A DNA stretch of 64,000 bases, taken from NCBI GenBank assembly GCA_038961845.1, contig CP152408.1:5022001-5086000 (forward strand), written 5' to 3'. Each line of letters begins with the position of its first letter. Position 1 is the first letter of the stretch. The notes beneath the pieces were generated by a model. The model was not told the origin of the DNA, searched no databases, and saw only the letters and a list, made by a program, of their open reading frames with translations. Of this stretch, positions 1-11,347 are shown in pieces. The stretch is from Xylophilus sp. GW821-FHT01B05. GTDB taxonomy: Bacteria > Pseudomonadota > Gammaproteobacteria > Burkholderiales > Burkholderiaceae_C. A program made the translations under genes and the position numbers.

Positions 1-2070
1 CAGCAGTTGCGCGGTGGTGGTCTGCAACTGCTGCATGTCGGGCGAGGACAGCAGGAACTGGTACTGCGTGCGCGCCACGCGGTCTTCGATGGTCAGGTCC
101 TGCACCGGCTGGGCATAGAGCGCAATGCCGGGCACGTCGTGCACGCTGTCAGACAGCCGGCGCAGCACCTCGGCCATGGGGCCGCGCTGCGCCTTGGGCT
201 GCAGGTCTATCAGCAGGCGGCCGGTGTTGAGCGTGGTGTTGGCGCCATCCACGCCAATGAAGGACGACACGCTCTTGACCGCCGGGTCTTGCAGTACGCG
301 CGCCACCAGCGCCTGCTGGCGCTCGGCCATGGCGGCGAAAGAGATGGATTGCTCGGCCTCGGTCGTGGCCTGGATCGTGCCGGTGTCCTGCTCGGGGAAG
401 AAGCCCTTGGGCACGACGAAGTACAGCAGCACGGTCAGCACCAGCGTGGCCAGAAACACCAGCAGCGTGAGGCCGCTGCGGTCCAGCACCCAGTTCAGCA
501 TGCGGCCGTAGCCGGCGATGGTGCGCTCGAAGAAGCGGCCGGTGGCCTGGTACAGGCGGCCATGGCTTTCTTCGGGTGTGTGCTTGAGCAGGCGCGCGCA
601 CAGCATGGGCGTGAGCGTGAGCGAGACCACCATCGACACCAGGATCGCCACCGCCATGGTGATGGCGAACTCATGGAACAAGCGCCCCACCACGTCACCC
701 ATGAACAGCAGCGGGATCAGCACCGCGATCAGCGAGATGGTCAGCGAGATGATGGTGAAGCCGATCTGCTTGCTGCCCTTGAGCGCGGCCTGCATCGGCG
801 TCTCGCCGGCCTCGACGTAGCGGGCGATGTTCTCGATCATGACGATGGCGTCGTCCACCACGAAGCCGGTGGAGATGGTGAGCGCCATCAGCGTCAGGTT
901 GTTGATCGAGAAGCCGCACAGGTACATCACGCCAAAGGTGCCGATCAGCGACAGCGGCACCGCCACGCTCGGGATCAGCGTGGCCGAGAAGCTGCGCAAG
1001 AACACGAAGATCACCATCACCACCAGGGCCACGGCCAGCATCAGCTCGAACTGCACGTCTTTGACGGATGCGCGGATGGTCACGGTGCGGTCGGTCAGCA
1101 CCTGCACGTCGAGCGATGCCGGCAGCGTGGACTGCAGCTGCGGCAGCAGCGCCTTGACGCGGTCCACCGTCTCGATCACGTTGGCGCCGGGCTGGCGCTG
1201 GATGTTCAGGATCACGCCGGCGATGGAGCCCTGCCCAGGCAGGCCGGCCCAGGCCGCCAGGCGGGTGTTCTCGGCGTCGTCCACCGTGTCGGCGATGTCC
1301 TTCAGGCGGATCGGGTTGCCGCTCTTGTAGGCAATGATCAGGTTCTTGTATTCGTCGGCCGACTGCAACTGGTCGTTGGCGTCGATGGTGGAGGCGCGCG
1401 CCGGGCCGTCGAAGCTGCCCTTGGCCTGCTTGACGTTGGCCGCTGCAATCGCCGTGCGCACGTCGTCCAGCGTCATGCCGGCCGAGGCCAGCGCCACCGG
1501 GTTGGCCTGGATGCGCACCGCCGGCCGGCGCCCGCCGGCAATCGCCACCAGGCCCACGCCCGGCACCTGCGACAGCTTGGGCGCCAGCCGGTTCTCGACC
1601 AGGTCGTGCACGCGTATCACCGGCAGCGAGGGCGAGGTAATGGCCAGCGTCAGCACCGGCGCGTCGGCCGGGTTCACCTTGCTGTAGACCGGCGGCATGG
1701 GCAGGTCGGAGGGCAGCAGGTTGCTGCCGCCGTTGATGGCCGCCTGCACCTCTTGCTCGGCCACGTCCAGCCCGATGTCGAGCGAAAAGCGCAGCGTGAT
1801 GACCGATGCGCCGCCCGAGCTGGTGGACGACATCTGCGCCAGCCCCGGCATCTGGCCGAACTGGCGCTCCAGCGGCGCGGTGACAGAAGACGTCATCACG
1901 TCCGGGCTGGCGCCGGGGTAGAGCGTGACGACCTGGATCGTCGGGTAATCGACCTCGGGCAGGGCCGACAGCGGCAGCAGCCGGTAGGCCAGCACACCGG
2001 CGATCAGCACCGCCACCATCAGCAGCGCCGTGGCGATGGGGCGCAGGATGAAGATGCGCGAGATATTCAT
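1..2070 (-). CDS. mdtB: RND multidrug efflux permease, MdtB-like (3' end outside window)
   Basis: This is the inner-membrane proton-driven pump subunit of a tripartite RND exporter. It reads from the ATG at 2070 towards position 1 without a stop, so 690 codons are present and roughly the last third (family about 1040 aa) is missing. The first membrane helix lies near residues 9-28, followed by the large periplasmic porter domain. Helix 4 carries the proton-relay pair D406-D407 in [11 protein letters not shown], matching D407/D408 of AcrB. The start lies 12 bp after the stop of the adaptor gene, so the two are co-transcribed. A second permease (mdtC) would be expected just outside the window. 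HAE-1 family membership is certain; the MdtB rather than MdtC or MexF label is inferred from the gene order. Confidence 0.9.
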   Translation of the reverse strand, partial: MNISRIFILRPIATALLMVAVLIAGVLAYRLLPLSALPEVDYPTIQVVTLYPGASPDVMTSSVTAPLERQFGQMPGLAQMSSTSSGGASVITLRFSLDIGLDVAEQEVQAAINGGSNLLPSDLPMPPVYSKVNPADAPVLTLAITSPSLPVIRVHDLVENRLAPKLSQVPGVGLVAIAGGRRPAVRIQANPVALASAGMTLDDVRTAIAAANVKQAKGSFDGPARASTIDANDQLQSADEYKNLIIAYKSGNPIRLKDIADTVDDAENTRLAAWAGLPGQGSIAGVILNIQRQPGANVIETVDRVKALLPQLQSTLPASLDVQVLTDRTVTIRASVKDVQFELMLAVALVVMVIFVFLRSFSATLIPSVAVPLSLIGTFGVMYLCGFSINNLTLMALTISTGFVVDDAIVMIENIARYVEAGETPMQAALKGSKQIGFTIISLTISLIAVLIPLLFMGDVVGRLFHEFAITMAVAILVSMVVSLTLTPMLCARLLKHTPEESHGRLYQATGRFFERTIAGYGRMLNWVLDRSGLTLLVFLATLVLTVLLYFVVPKGFFPEQDTGTIQATTEAEQSISFAAMAERQQALVARVLQDPAVKSVSSFIGVDGANTTLNTGRLLIDLQPKAQRGPMAEVLRRLSDSVHDVPGIALYAQPVQDLTIEDRVARTQYQFLLSSPDMQQLQTTTAQLL

Positions 2071-2082
2071 GGCCGGGCCGGC

Positions 2083-3573
2083 TTAGCGCGATGCCGGTGC
2101 AGCAGGTGCAGCAGGTGCTGTGGCCGGCGGCGCTGCCCCCGGCGTTTGCGCCGGCGTGCCGGGCGCGCCGGGGCCGCCTGGGGTGGCGCCCTGCTGCTGC
2201 TTCTCGCGCAGTTGCCGGAAGAAGGCGCGGCGCTCTTCCGGCGTCATGTTCTGCACCTTGGCCGCCAGCTCGGGCGGCAGGTTGCGCATGCCGCCGCGCG
2301 GGCGGCTGGCCGCGTCCTGCACCGCCTGGTCGGCCTTGGCTGCGGCGTCGGCCGCGATCACCGCCACCTGCGCGCCTTCGCGCAGGCGGTCGGCGCCGTC
2401 GGTCACCACGCGCTCGCCCTCGGCCAGCTCGCCCTGCACGCTGACTCGGTCGCCATCGGTGGTGCCCAGGCGCACGCGGCGCAGCGTCACGGTGCTGTCA
2501 TCCTTCACTGCATAGACATAAGTGCCCTGCGTGCCGCGCTGCACCGCCGTGGTCGGCACGGTGAGCACGTCCTTCAGCGTGTCGACCTGCAGGCGCACGT
2601 TGACGAACTGGTTGGGGAACAGCGAGCCGTCTTCGTTGGCAAAGCTGGCCTTGGCCTTGACCGTGCCGGTGGTGGTGTCGATGGCGTTGTCCAGTGTCTC
2701 CAACTGGCCCACGGCCAGCTTGTTTTTTTGGTCGCGGTCCCAGACCTCTACCGGCAGTTGCGCGCCAGTGCGCAAGCGCGCCACGATCTTGGGCAGATTG
2801 GCCTCGGGCACCGAGAACAGCGCGTAGATCGGCTGCACCTGGGTGATGGTGACGATGCCGGTGGTGTCGGCCGCATGCACCACATTGCCCAGGTCGGCCT
2901 GGCGCAGGCCCAAGCGGCCGGCGATGGGCGCAGTCACGCGGGTATAGGACAACTGCAGCTTGGCGCTGTCGACCTGGCCCTGGTCGGCCAGCACCGTGCC
3001 TTCGTATTGCGCCACCAGCGCGGCCTGGGTGTCGACCTGCTGCTTGGCGATGGAATCCTTGGCCAGCAGGTCCTGGTAGCGCTGCAGGTCCAGCTTGGCA
3101 TTGCGCAACAGCGCCTGGTCACGCGCCAGTGCGCCCTGCGCCTGGGTCAGCGCGGTCTGGTAGGTGGCGGGGTCGATCTGCGCCAGCAACTGGCCGGCCT
3201 TGACCATGTCGCCATCCTTGAAGTGGATGGCCTTGAGTTCGCCATCGACCTTGGTGCGCACCACGGCGGTGTTGCGCGCGGTGATGGTGCCGATGGCGGC
3301 GATCAGCACCCGCACGTCCTGGCGCTTGACGGTGTCGGCAGAGATCGGCTGCACCTGCGGGCCGCCAAAGCGCCGGCCCGCCGCCCCGGGGCCGCCGGGG
3401 CCGGGCGCGGCCGCCGTGGCCGCTGCGCCGCTGCTGCTGCGATGGGCTTTCCACCACCAGGCGCCGGCGCCCAGCGCCAGCACAAGCAGCAGCGCCAGCA
3501 GCCAGAGGCGGGATCGCCCGGCCTGGAAGCCTGGACGCTGCAAACGGGACCGGGAGAGGCGGTAGAGGCGCAT
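2083..3573 (-). CDS. mdtA: RND efflux periplasmic adaptor, MdtA-like
   Basis: Membrane fusion protein (496 aa) linking the RND pump to an outer-membrane channel. An N-terminal anchor helix (about residues 22-42) is followed by a low-complexity Gly/Ala/Pro linker, a split biotinyl-lipoyl region (LKAIHFKDGDMVKAGQLLAQID), an alpha-hairpin with periodic Leu/Gln, and the beta-barrel segment (ITQVQPIYALFSVPE) typical of HlyD/MdtA adaptors. The C-terminal 90 residues, rich in Pro/Ala/Gln and ending in PAAPAAPASR, are longer than in E. coli MdtA (415 aa) and look disordered. It is the first gene of the operon, transcribed away from otsB. The 200 bp between them must hold both promoters, but no clear operator was seen. 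Confidence 0.92.
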   Translation of the reverse strand: MRLYRLSRSRLQRPGFQAGRSRLWLLALLLVLALGAGAWWWKAHRSSSGAAATAAAPGPGGPGAAGRRFGGPQVQPISADTVKRQDVRVLIAAIGTITARNTAVVRTKVDGELKAIHFKDGDMVKAGQLLAQIDPATYQTALTQAQGALARDQALLRNAKLDLQRYQDLLAKDSIAKQQVDTQAALVAQYEGTVLADQGQVDSAKLQLSYTRVTAPIAGRLGLRQADLGNVVHAADTTGIVTITQVQPIYALFSVPEANLPKIVARLRTGAQLPVEVWDRDQKNKLAVGQLETLDNAIDTTTGTVKAKASFANEDGSLFPNQFVNVRLQVDTLKDVLTVPTTAVQRGTQGTYVYAVKDDSTVTLRRVRLGTTDGDRVSVQGELAEGERVVTDGADRLREGAQVAVIAADAAAKADQAVQDAASRPRGGMRNLPPELAAKVQNMTPEERRAFFRQLREKQQQGATPGGPGAPGTPAQTPGAAPPATAPAAPAAPASR

Positions 3574-3775
3574 GGGGCAACAGGGGCGGAGCTGGGTCGG
3601 CGACGATAGTAGCGGTCCCGCTGCCCCGCAGGCCGCGCCAGCGGTGGTTTTACAGCTTATTTACCCGCAAAAGTCCAGCCCTGGCGGCGCTCCAATGCGT
3701 GAGAAAAAACCTTTGCCCGTAACAGGGCATTTCGCCTACCAGGGCACCGGGGTAGCTCTGGTAAGGTCCAAGGCA

Positions 3776-4513
3776 ATGCAATTGCTCCCGACAGTTACTG
3801 CCCAGACGGCACTTTTTCTCGACTTTGACGGCACCCTCGCCGACCTCGCCCCCAACCCCGACGCCGTGCGCATCCCGCTGGGGCTGGTGCCCATGCTGGC
3901 CACGCTCTACGAGCGGCTGGACGGCGCCCTGGCCATCATCACCGGCCGGGCCATCACCGACGTGGACCACTTTCTTGCGCCGCTGGCCCTGCCCGCCGCA
4001 GGCGAGCACGGCGCGCAGTACCGCCTGCCCAGCGGCCAGCCCGTGGCCATGCCGGCACTCGACCTGACGCCGGCCATCTCTGCAATGGAATGGCTGGCCG
4101 CGCAGCACCACGGCCTGCTGGTGGAGCGCAAGTCGCGCTCGGTGGCGCTGCACTACCGCCATGCGCCCGACCTGGGCCGCCTGTGCGAGGCAGCGCTGCA
4201 AGAAGTGGTGGCGCGCATGCAGGGCGTGGAGCTGTTGCACGGCAAGTACGTGCTAGAAGTGAAATCCGCCAGCGTGAACAAGGGCCAGGCCATCGAGGCC
4301 TTCATGACCACGGCGCCCTTTGCCGGCCGCACGCCGATCTTCGCGGGCGACGACGTCACCGACGAAGCCGGCTTTGCCGTCGTCACGCGCCTGGGCGGGC
4401 GCGGCATCAAGGTGGGCGAAGGCCCCACCCTGGCCGAGCACCGCTGCCTGAGCCCGGCCTCGCTGCGCGGCTGGCTGGCCAGTGCGCGCACCAGTCTGCT
4501 TTCTCCGCCTTAG
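3776..4513 (+). CDS. otsB: Trehalose-6-phosphate phosphatase
   Basis: Dephosphorylates trehalose 6-phosphate to trehalose, the last step of the OtsAB osmoprotectant pathway in the cytoplasm. It is a HAD-superfamily enzyme: motif I DFDGT lies at residues 16-20 with nucleophile D16 and acid/base D18, and the C-terminal motif GDDVTDE supplies the Mg-binding acidic residues. The frame is open back to 3572. The ATG at 3776 is preferred because it places motif I near the N-terminus, as in E. coli OtsB, and gives 245 aa against 266. Upstream residues in that frame show no family similarity. It is followed after 15 bp by the GH15 gene and then otsA, all on the same strand. Confidence 0.93.
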   Translation: MQLLPTVTAQTALFLDFDGTLADLAPNPDAVRIPLGLVPMLATLYERLDGALAIITGRAITDVDHFLAPLALPAAGEHGAQYRLPSGQPVAMPALDLTPAISAMEWLAAQHHGLLVERKSRSVALHYRHAPDLGRLCEAALQEVVARMQGVELLHGKYVLEVKSASVNKGQAIEAFMTTAPFAGRTPIFAGDDVTDEAGFAVVTRLGGRGIKVGEGPTLAEHRCLSPASLRGWLASARTSLLSPP

Positions 4514-4528
4514 TTCATCAGGACCACC

Positions 4529-6402
4529 ATGAACACTCCGCTCGACCTGCCCCTCAACACCCCGCCCCTGGCCGATACCGGTGCGGCCGAGCCGGTCGGG
4601 CAAGTCCCGGGCTTCGCGCCGCCAGCGCAGGCATCGCTTGACCTGGGCCTGGTCGGCAACTGCGGCTTCAGCGCGCTGGTGGACAAGCGCGGGCGCATCA
4701 TCTGGTGCTGCATGCCGCGCTTCGATGGCGACCCGGTGTTCAACGCGCTGCTGCAGCCGGGCGAGCAGGCCAGCGCCTTTGCCATCGAGATAGAAAACTT
4801 CTCGCACAGCCGCCAGTGGTACGAACCAAACACCGCCGTGCTGCGCACCCAGCTGTTCGACACCGACGGCCACGGCCTGGAGATCACCGACTTTGCGCCG
4901 CGCTTTTATGCGCGCTCGCGCTACTTCCGCCCGCAGACCCTGGTGCGCCGGGTCACGGTGCTGAGCGGCGCGCCGCGCATCCGCGTCAGCGTGGACCTGC
5001 GCTACGACTGGGGCCGCGAGGTGCCCGAGATCACGCGCGGCAGCAACCACGTGCGCTTTGTCGGCAGCGCCATGACGCTGCGGCTCAACACCGACGCGCC
5101 GCTGACCTATGTGCTGGCCAAGACGCCGTTCATGCTCACGCATGACCTGCATTTCTTGCTGGGCGCGGACGAAACCCTGCACGACGGCATCTCTGACACC
5201 GCGCGCCACTTCGAGCGCGAAACCATCCAGTACTGGCGCAAGTGGAGCCAGCGCCTGGCCGTGCCGCTGGAGTGGCAAGAGGCGGTGATCCGCGCGGCCA
5301 TCACGCTCAAGCTCTCGCTCTATGAAGAGACCGGCGCCATCGTCGCGGCCATGACCACCAGCATCCCCGAGGCGCCGGGCAGCCAGCGCAACTGGGACTA
5401 CCGCTACTGCTGGCTGCGCGATGCCTTCTTTGTGGTGCGCGCGCTCAACAGCCTGTCTGAAGTGGGCACCATGGAGGACTACCTGCGCTACCTGTCCAAC
5501 GTGGTGATCGGCGCCGAAGGCCAGCATGTGCAGCCGCTCTACGGCATAGGCATGGAGCGGCAGTTGCCCGAATCCTTTGTCGATCATCTGGGCGGCTACC
5601 GCGGCATGGGCCCGGTGCGCGTGGGCAACCAGGCGCAAGAGCATTTCCAGCACGACGTCTACGGCAACATCGTGCTGGGCGCGGCGCAGGCCTTTCACGA
5701 TCACCGCCTGTTGCACCGCGGGGGCGTGGCCGAGTTCACGCAGCTGGAAGTGGTCGGCGAGCAGGCGATACGCGTCTACGGCACGCCCGACGCCGGCATG
5801 TGGGAGCTGCGCACCCGCGCCCGCGTGCACACCTCTTCGGCATTGATGAGCTGGGCCGCCTGCGACCGCCTGGGCAAGATCGCCACCGCGCTGGAACTGC
5901 CCGAGCGCGCCACCTACTGGCACGGCCATGCCACGCGCATGCGCGACGAGATCCTGCAGAAATCCTGGAACGAGCAGCGCCAGGCCTTTGCCGAGAGTTT
6001 TGGCGGGCGCGACCTGGACGCCAGCGTGCTGCTGATGGCCGAGGTCGGCATGATCGAGCCCACCGATCCACGCTTTGTCTCTACCGTCGAGGCCATGCAG
6101 AAGTACCTGTGCGACGGCCCCTACATGCGCCGCTACGAGGCGCCGGATGATTTTGGCAAGCCCGAGACCGCCTTCAACATCTGCACCTTCTGGCTGATCG
6201 ACGCGCTGGCCCGCATCGGCCGCAAGGACGAGGCACGCAGCATCTTCGAGACCATGCTGGCCGCGCGCAACCACCTGGGCATGATGTCCGAGGACACCCA
6301 CCCCGACACCGGCGAGATGTGGGGCAACTTCCCGCAGACGTATTCGATGGTGGGGATCATCAATGCAGCGGTGCGCTTGTCCGCACCTTGGGACTCCGCT
6401 AT

Positions 6403-6406
<4 letters not shown>
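4529..6406 (+). CDS. Glycoside hydrolase family 15 protein (glucoamylase/trehalase-like)
   Basis: A 625-aa protein with the two-part GH15 architecture: an N-terminal beta-sandwich beginning GLVGNCGFSALVDKRGRI and a C-terminal alpha/alpha barrel with the diagnostic RNWDYRYCWLRDA (about residues 287-299). GH15 enzymes release glucose from alpha-glucans or, in several bacteria and archaea, hydrolyse trehalose. The specificity cannot be read from sequence alone. It sits between otsB and otsA and overlaps otsA by ATGA, so translation of the two is coupled. No signal peptide is evident, so a cytoplasmic role in trehalose or maltodextrin turnover is likely. Confidence 0.88.
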
Positions 6407-7776
<1,370 letters not shown>

Positions 7777-7831
7777 TCCACCCCCAGGCTACGCGCTTCG
7801 CGTCTTCGCCTTCCCCCCCAAGGGGGCACAT
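7777..7831 (+). repeat. Dispersed intergenic repeat, family C, copy 1
   Basis: The segment begins directly after the otsA stop and contains CCCCCAGGCTACGCGCTTCG followed by CGTCTTCGCC, a C-run and a GGGGGCACAT end. An inverted copy with the same block order lies at 26734-26790. The C-run and G-run (about 7812-7826) can pair as a short hairpin. Location after a gene end suggests a terminator or REP-like role. The function is inferred. Confidence 0.6.
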
Positions 7832-7950
7832 CCAGCGGCCCGGCGGAGCCGGTTCCGCGGATGTCTTGGCATGGCCTGCTCCGCGGCCTTCTGCGCCTTT
7901 ATGTGTCGTGCAACGCGGCTGGTAGGCGAGCACCATGGATAGCCGCCATC

Positions 7951-8045
7951 AAAAACAATAGCGCTATGCCGTAGTCGCACCTGCATTTCAGGCACAAAAC
8001 AGCCTGAAATGCAGGATATACGCCGGCATGCCGCTATACATTTTT
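7951..8045 (+). repeat. Dispersed palindromic repeat, family B, copy 1
   Basis: It contains a perfect 14-bp inverted repeat, CCTGCATTTCAGGC (7980-7993) and GCCTGAAATGCAGG (8002-8015), with an 8-nt loop. Flanks are AATAGC on the left and ATACGCCGGCATGC plus GCTATA on the right, so an outer pairing of ATAGC with GCTAT is also possible. Related copies are at 18557-18660 and 25741-25845. It lies between the convergent ends of otsA and the dehydrogenase gene and could terminate both. Together with the family C copy it accounts for most of the gene-free stretch 7777-8073. Confidence 0.75.
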
Positions 8046-8073
8046 TCAAGCCGAAGACACGCAGCGCTTAGCC

Positions 8074-9009
8074 TCAGATCGGCGATACAACGCCCTGCCC
8101 CGCAAAGTGCCCATCGGCATTGGCAATGAAGCGGCTCACGGTGTTCTGGATCGCCTCGGGCGAGCGGCCGCTGACGTGTGGGGACAGCACCAGCTCCGGG
8201 AAGCCGAGCAGGGTCTCGGGGCGCTCGGGCTCGCTCTCGTACACGTCCAGCGCGGCGCCGGCGATGCGGTGGTGGGCCAGCGCGTCGGCCAGGGCGGCGG
8301 TATCGACCACGCTGCCGCGCGCGATGTTGACCAGGTAGCCGCGCGGCCCGAGCGCCGTCAGCACTTCGGCGTTGACCATGTGCAGCGTGCCGGCGCCGCC
8401 GGGCGTGGCCACGATCAGGAAGTCGCACCACTCGGCCAGCGCGGTGAGCGTGCTGAAGTAGGTGTAGGGCACGCCCTCGCGCGGCTTGCGGTTGTGGTAG
8501 CCCACCTCGATGTCAAAGCCACGCGCGCGCTGCGCGATCTTGCGGCCGATGGTGCCCAGGCCGAGGATGCCCATGCGCTTGCCGGAGACCTGCGGCGACA
8601 TGGGCAGCGCGTCGCGCCAGATGCCGTCGCGGCAGGCGCGGTCGCTCTGCGGAATGCGGCGCACGGCGGCAATCAGCAGGCCCAGCGCCTGGTCGGCCAC
8701 CGAGTCGTCATTGGTGCCGGCGCCGTTGGCCAGGGCGATGCCGCGTGCGCGGGCGGCGTCGATCTCGACCCGCTCATAGCCCACGCCCAGCGTGCAGACC
8801 AGCTCCAGCTTGGGCATGGCGTCCATCTCGGCGGCGGTGAGGCCGACCGTGCCTATGGTGAGCACGGCACGCACCTCAGCGCCGCGCGCGGCGATCTGCG
8901 CGGCGCGCTCGGCCGGCTTGGGCGCGTAGAGCAGCTCGTAGCGCTCGGCGATCTGGGCGCGGTAGGCGTCGTCCAGGGAACTGATCAGAAGAACAAGAGG
9001 CTTGGTCAT
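8074..9009 (-). CDS. D-isomer-specific 2-hydroxyacid dehydrogenase (hydroxypyruvate/glyoxylate reductase-like)
   Basis: NAD(P)H-dependent reductase of 2-oxoacids (311 aa). The Rossmann domain shows MGILGLGTIGRKIAQ (GxGxxG). The catalytic triad is visible as R in NIARGSVVD, E in YESEPE and H in LSPHVSG. Length and the motif HNRKPR after the second strand fit the hydroxypyruvate/2-ketogluconate reductase branch, where an Arg after beta-2 favours NADPH. The substrate cannot be decided. It starts 37 bp after the ABC exporter gene and shares its strand, so co-transcription is possible although no functional link is obvious. Confidence 0.9.
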   Translation of the reverse strand: MTKPLVLLISSLDDAYRAQIAERYELLYAPKPAERAAQIAARGAEVRAVLTIGTVGLTAAEMDAMPKLELVCTLGVGYERVEIDAARARGIALANGAGTNDDSVADQALGLLIAAVRRIPQSDRACRDGIWRDALPMSPQVSGKRMGILGLGTIGRKIAQRARGFDIEVGYHNRKPREGVPYTYFSTLTALAEWCDFLIVATPGGAGTLHMVNAEVLTALGPRGYLVNIARGSVVDTAALADALAHHRIAGAALDVYESEPERPETLLGFPELVLSPHVSGRSPEAIQNTVSRFIANADGHFAGQGVVSPI

Positions 9010-9046
9010 GGCAAGGGCTGCGGCTCAGGGGATGGATGAGAAGAAA

Positions 9047-10879
9047 TCATTCGCCGCTTTGCTGCAGCGCCCACATCTGGGCGTAGCGGCCTTGGGCGGC
9101 GATCAGCGCGGCGTGGGTGCCGCGCTCGATGATGCGGCCGGCCTCCATCACCAGGATCTCGTGCGCGTCGGCGATGGTGGACAGGCGGTGGGCAATCACC
9201 AGCGCGGTCTTGCCGGCGGCGGCGTCGTGCAGCTCGGCCTGGATGGCGCGCTCGTTGGCGGAGTCCAGCGCCGATGTCGCCTCGTCGAAGATCAGCACCG
9301 GCGGGTTCTTGAGCAAGGTGCGGGCGATGGCCACGCGCTGCTTCTCGCCGCCGGACAGCTTCAGCCCGCGCTCGCCCACCGGCGTGTCGTAGCCCTGCGG
9401 CAGCGCGCTGATGAAGCCGTGGATGCGCGCGGCGCGCGCCGCCTCTTCCACCTCTGCCTGTGCGGCACCGGGGCGGCCGTAGCCGATGTTGTAGCCAATG
9501 CTGTCGTTGAACAGCACCGTGTCCTGCGGCACGATGCCGATCGCCTGGCGCAGGCTGGACTGGGTCACGGCGCGGATGTCTTGATCGGCCAGGCTGATGC
9601 GGCCGGCCTCCACGTCATAGAAGCGAAACAGCAGCCGCGCCAACGTCGACTTGCCCGAGCCCGAGGGCCCGACCACCGCCACCGTCTTGCCCACCGGGAT
9701 CTCGAAGCTGATGTCGTGCAGGATCGGCCGCGACGGGTGGTAGGCGAACTGCACCGACTCGAAGCGCACGGCCACGCCTTCAGGCGGCGCCACCAACGGC
9801 AAGGCACCGGGCGCATCGGCGATCTCGCGCTCTTGCTCCATCAGCGTGAACATCTTGTCCAGGTCAGTCAGGCTTTGCTTGATCTCGCGGTAGATCACGC
9901 CCAGAAAACCCAGCGGGATGTAGAGCTGGATCATGAAGGCGTTGACCATCACCAGATCGCCCAGCGTCATGCGGCCATCGACCACGCCCTGCGTGGCGCG
10001 CCAGAGCATGGCCACCAGGCCTATGGCAATGATGCTTTGCTGCCCGCCATTGAGAAAGCTGAGCGTGGTCTGGCTCTTGACCGCGACGCGGCGGTAGCGC
10101 TCCAGCCGCTCGTCGTAGCGCCGCGCCTCGTAGTCTTCGTTGTTGAAGTACTTGACGGTCTCGTAGTTCAGCAGCGAGTCGATGGCGCGGCTGTGGGCGG
10201 CGGAATCCAGCTCGTTCATCTTGCGGCGGAACTGGGTGCGCCACTCGGTCACCGTGACGGTGAAGACGATGTAGACCACCAGCGCCACGCCGGTGATGAC
10301 GGCAAACCAGGCGTCGAACTTCACCGCCAGGATGGACAGCACCAGCCCGACCTCGATCAGGGTCGGGATGATGCTGTAGAGCGAGTACGAGATCAGCGAC
10401 TGCACGCCGCGCGTGCCGCGCTCGATGTCGCGCGTCATGCCGCCGGTCTGGCGCTCCAGGTGAAAACGCAGGCTGAGCGCATGCAGGTGCCGGAACACCT
10501 GCAGCGAGATGCTGCGCGAGGCGCCCTCGGTGGCCTTGGCAAACACCAGCTCGCGCAGCTCGGTGAAGATCGAGGTCATCAGCCGCAGCAAGCCATAGGC
10601 CAGCAGCAGCGCCACCGGCACCAGCAGCACCGCCTGCACGCCGGGTGCACCGTGCGGCGTCATGCGGTCCACCAGTTGCTTCAGCAACAGCGGCACGCCC
10701 ACATTGGCCACCTTGGCGCCGACCAGGAAGCTGAGCGCCGCCAGCACCCGCCACTTGTACTGCCACAGATAGGGAAAGAGCCGGGCCAGCGTGGCCCAGT
10801 CGGAGCGGGCCGGCACCGGTGCCGCCGTGGCAGGCGCGCCGGGCGCGGAAATGGTGGCGGCTTCGCCGTAACGTCGCAT
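9047..10879 (-). CDS. ABC exporter, Atm1/HMT-type half transporter
   Basis: A fused membrane-nucleotide-binding half transporter (610 aa) that works as a homodimer in the inner membrane. Six helices occupy roughly residues 30-320. The ATPase follows with Walker A GPSGSGKST (about 402-410), Q-loop VPQDTVLFNDS, signature LSGGEKQRVAIA, Walker B VLIFDEATSALD and H-loop VIAHRLSTI. The sequence style (RDIERGTRGVQSL, NYETVKYFNNEDYEARRYDE) is that of the Atm1/ABCB7 group, which exports glutathione-linked sulfur or metal conjugates. I chose the ATG at 10879 over an in-frame TTG at 10888 because TATAAC on this strand (10894-10899) would place transcription start very close to the TTG. It is divergent from the thioesterase gene. 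Confidence 0.93.
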   Translation of the reverse strand: MRRYGEAATISAPGAPATAAPVPARSDWATLARLFPYLWQYKWRVLAALSFLVGAKVANVGVPLLLKQLVDRMTPHGAPGVQAVLLVPVALLLAYGLLRLMTSIFTELRELVFAKATEGASRSISLQVFRHLHALSLRFHLERQTGGMTRDIERGTRGVQSLISYSLYSIIPTLIEVGLVLSILAVKFDAWFAVITGVALVVYIVFTVTVTEWRTQFRRKMNELDSAAHSRAIDSLLNYETVKYFNNEDYEARRYDERLERYRRVAVKSQTTLSFLNGGQQSIIAIGLVAMLWRATQGVVDGRMTLGDLVMVNAFMIQLYIPLGFLGVIYREIKQSLTDLDKMFTLMEQEREIADAPGALPLVAPPEGVAVRFESVQFAYHPSRPILHDISFEIPVGKTVAVVGPSGSGKSTLARLLFRFYDVEAGRISLADQDIRAVTQSSLRQAIGIVPQDTVLFNDSIGYNIGYGRPGAAQAEVEEAARAARIHGFISALPQGYDTPVGERGLKLSGGEKQRVAIARTLLKNPPVLIFDEATSALDSANERAIQAELHDAAAGKTALVIAHRLSTIADAHEILVMEAGRIIERGTHAALIAAQGRYAQMWALQQSGE

Positions 10880-10919
10880 CGGGGACAATCGTGGTTATAT
10901 GTTTTCGCCGATTGTGCCC

Positions 10920-11330
10920 ATGACCGACTCTCGCAGCCCCCACGACCTCGCATTGCCCACCGACAAGGAACTGGTACTGAAGGTGATCCCGCAGCCTTCG
11001 GACTGCAACGCCAATGGCGACATCTTCGGTGGCTGGGTCATGGCCCAGGTCGATCTGGCCGGCTCGGTCATCCCCGCGCGCCACGCCAAGGGCCGCATGG
11101 CAACCGTGGCGGTGAAGGAGTTCATCTTCAAGCAGCCGGTGCGCGTGGGCGACATCCTGTCCTTCTTTGGCTCGCTGGTGCGCATTGGCCGCACCTCGAT
11201 CACGGTGCAGGTCGAGGTCTATGCCGAACGCTTTATCGCCCAAGGGCGCTATGTGAAGGTGACGGAAGCTACCTTGACTTATGTAGCCATAGACGAAAAC
11301 GGCCAACCAAGGCCCGTGCCGCAGGACTAG
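10920..11330 (+). CDS. Acyl-CoA thioesterase, YciA-type hotdog
   Basis: Hydrolyses acyl-CoA esters to free acids and CoA. It is a single hotdog domain of 136 aa with the signature NGDIFGGWVMAQVDLAGS, in which the Asp of the second half and the preceding Asn/Gly loop form the catalytic region of the YciA/ACOT family. The frame is open from an ATG at 10899, but the ATG at 10920 (MTDSRSP) is preferred since a TTATAT element at about 10894-10899 would leave no 5' leader for the first. It shares family and layout with the gene at 25342. Its stop TAG lies inside the repeat end CTAGTG at 11327. Confidence 0.88.
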   Translation: MTDSRSPHDLALPTDKELVLKVIPQPSDCNANGDIFGGWVMAQVDLAGSVIPARHAKGRMATVAVKEFIFKQPVRVGDILSFFGSLVRIGRTSITVQVEVYAERFIAQGRYVKVTEATLTYVAIDENGQPRPVPQD

Positions 11331-11347
11331 TGTTGCGTCAGGCATGA
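11327..11347 (+). repeat. Solo end related to the palindromic element at 15232-15398
   Basis: CTAGTGTTGCGTCAGGCATG is the core and matches the left terminal repeat at 15233-15253 at 19 of 21 positions. It spans the stop codon of the thioesterase and the start codon of the HNH gene. A weak, gapped match to the opposite end, ATGCACGCGACAGT, is found at 11651-11664 behind the HNH gene. Whether this is a decayed element that carries the HNH gene or a solo remnant cannot be settled here. Confidence 0.55.

Noticed and set aside
7..3609. A 1200-codon plus-strand open frame
   Set aside because: It is a shadow of the mdtA/mdtB genes on the other strand. Its product is Arg/His/Gln-rich low-complexity text, whereas the minus-strand frames show clear RND motifs.
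10886..10888. TTG as start of the ABC exporter
   Set aside because: An ATG lies nine bases downstream and leaves room for transcription initiation behind the TATAAC element; the extra three residues have no support.
10899..10901. ATG at 10899 as start of the YciA-type thioesterase
   Set aside because: It coincides with a likely -10 element and adds residues not seen in the family; the ATG at 10920 fits better.
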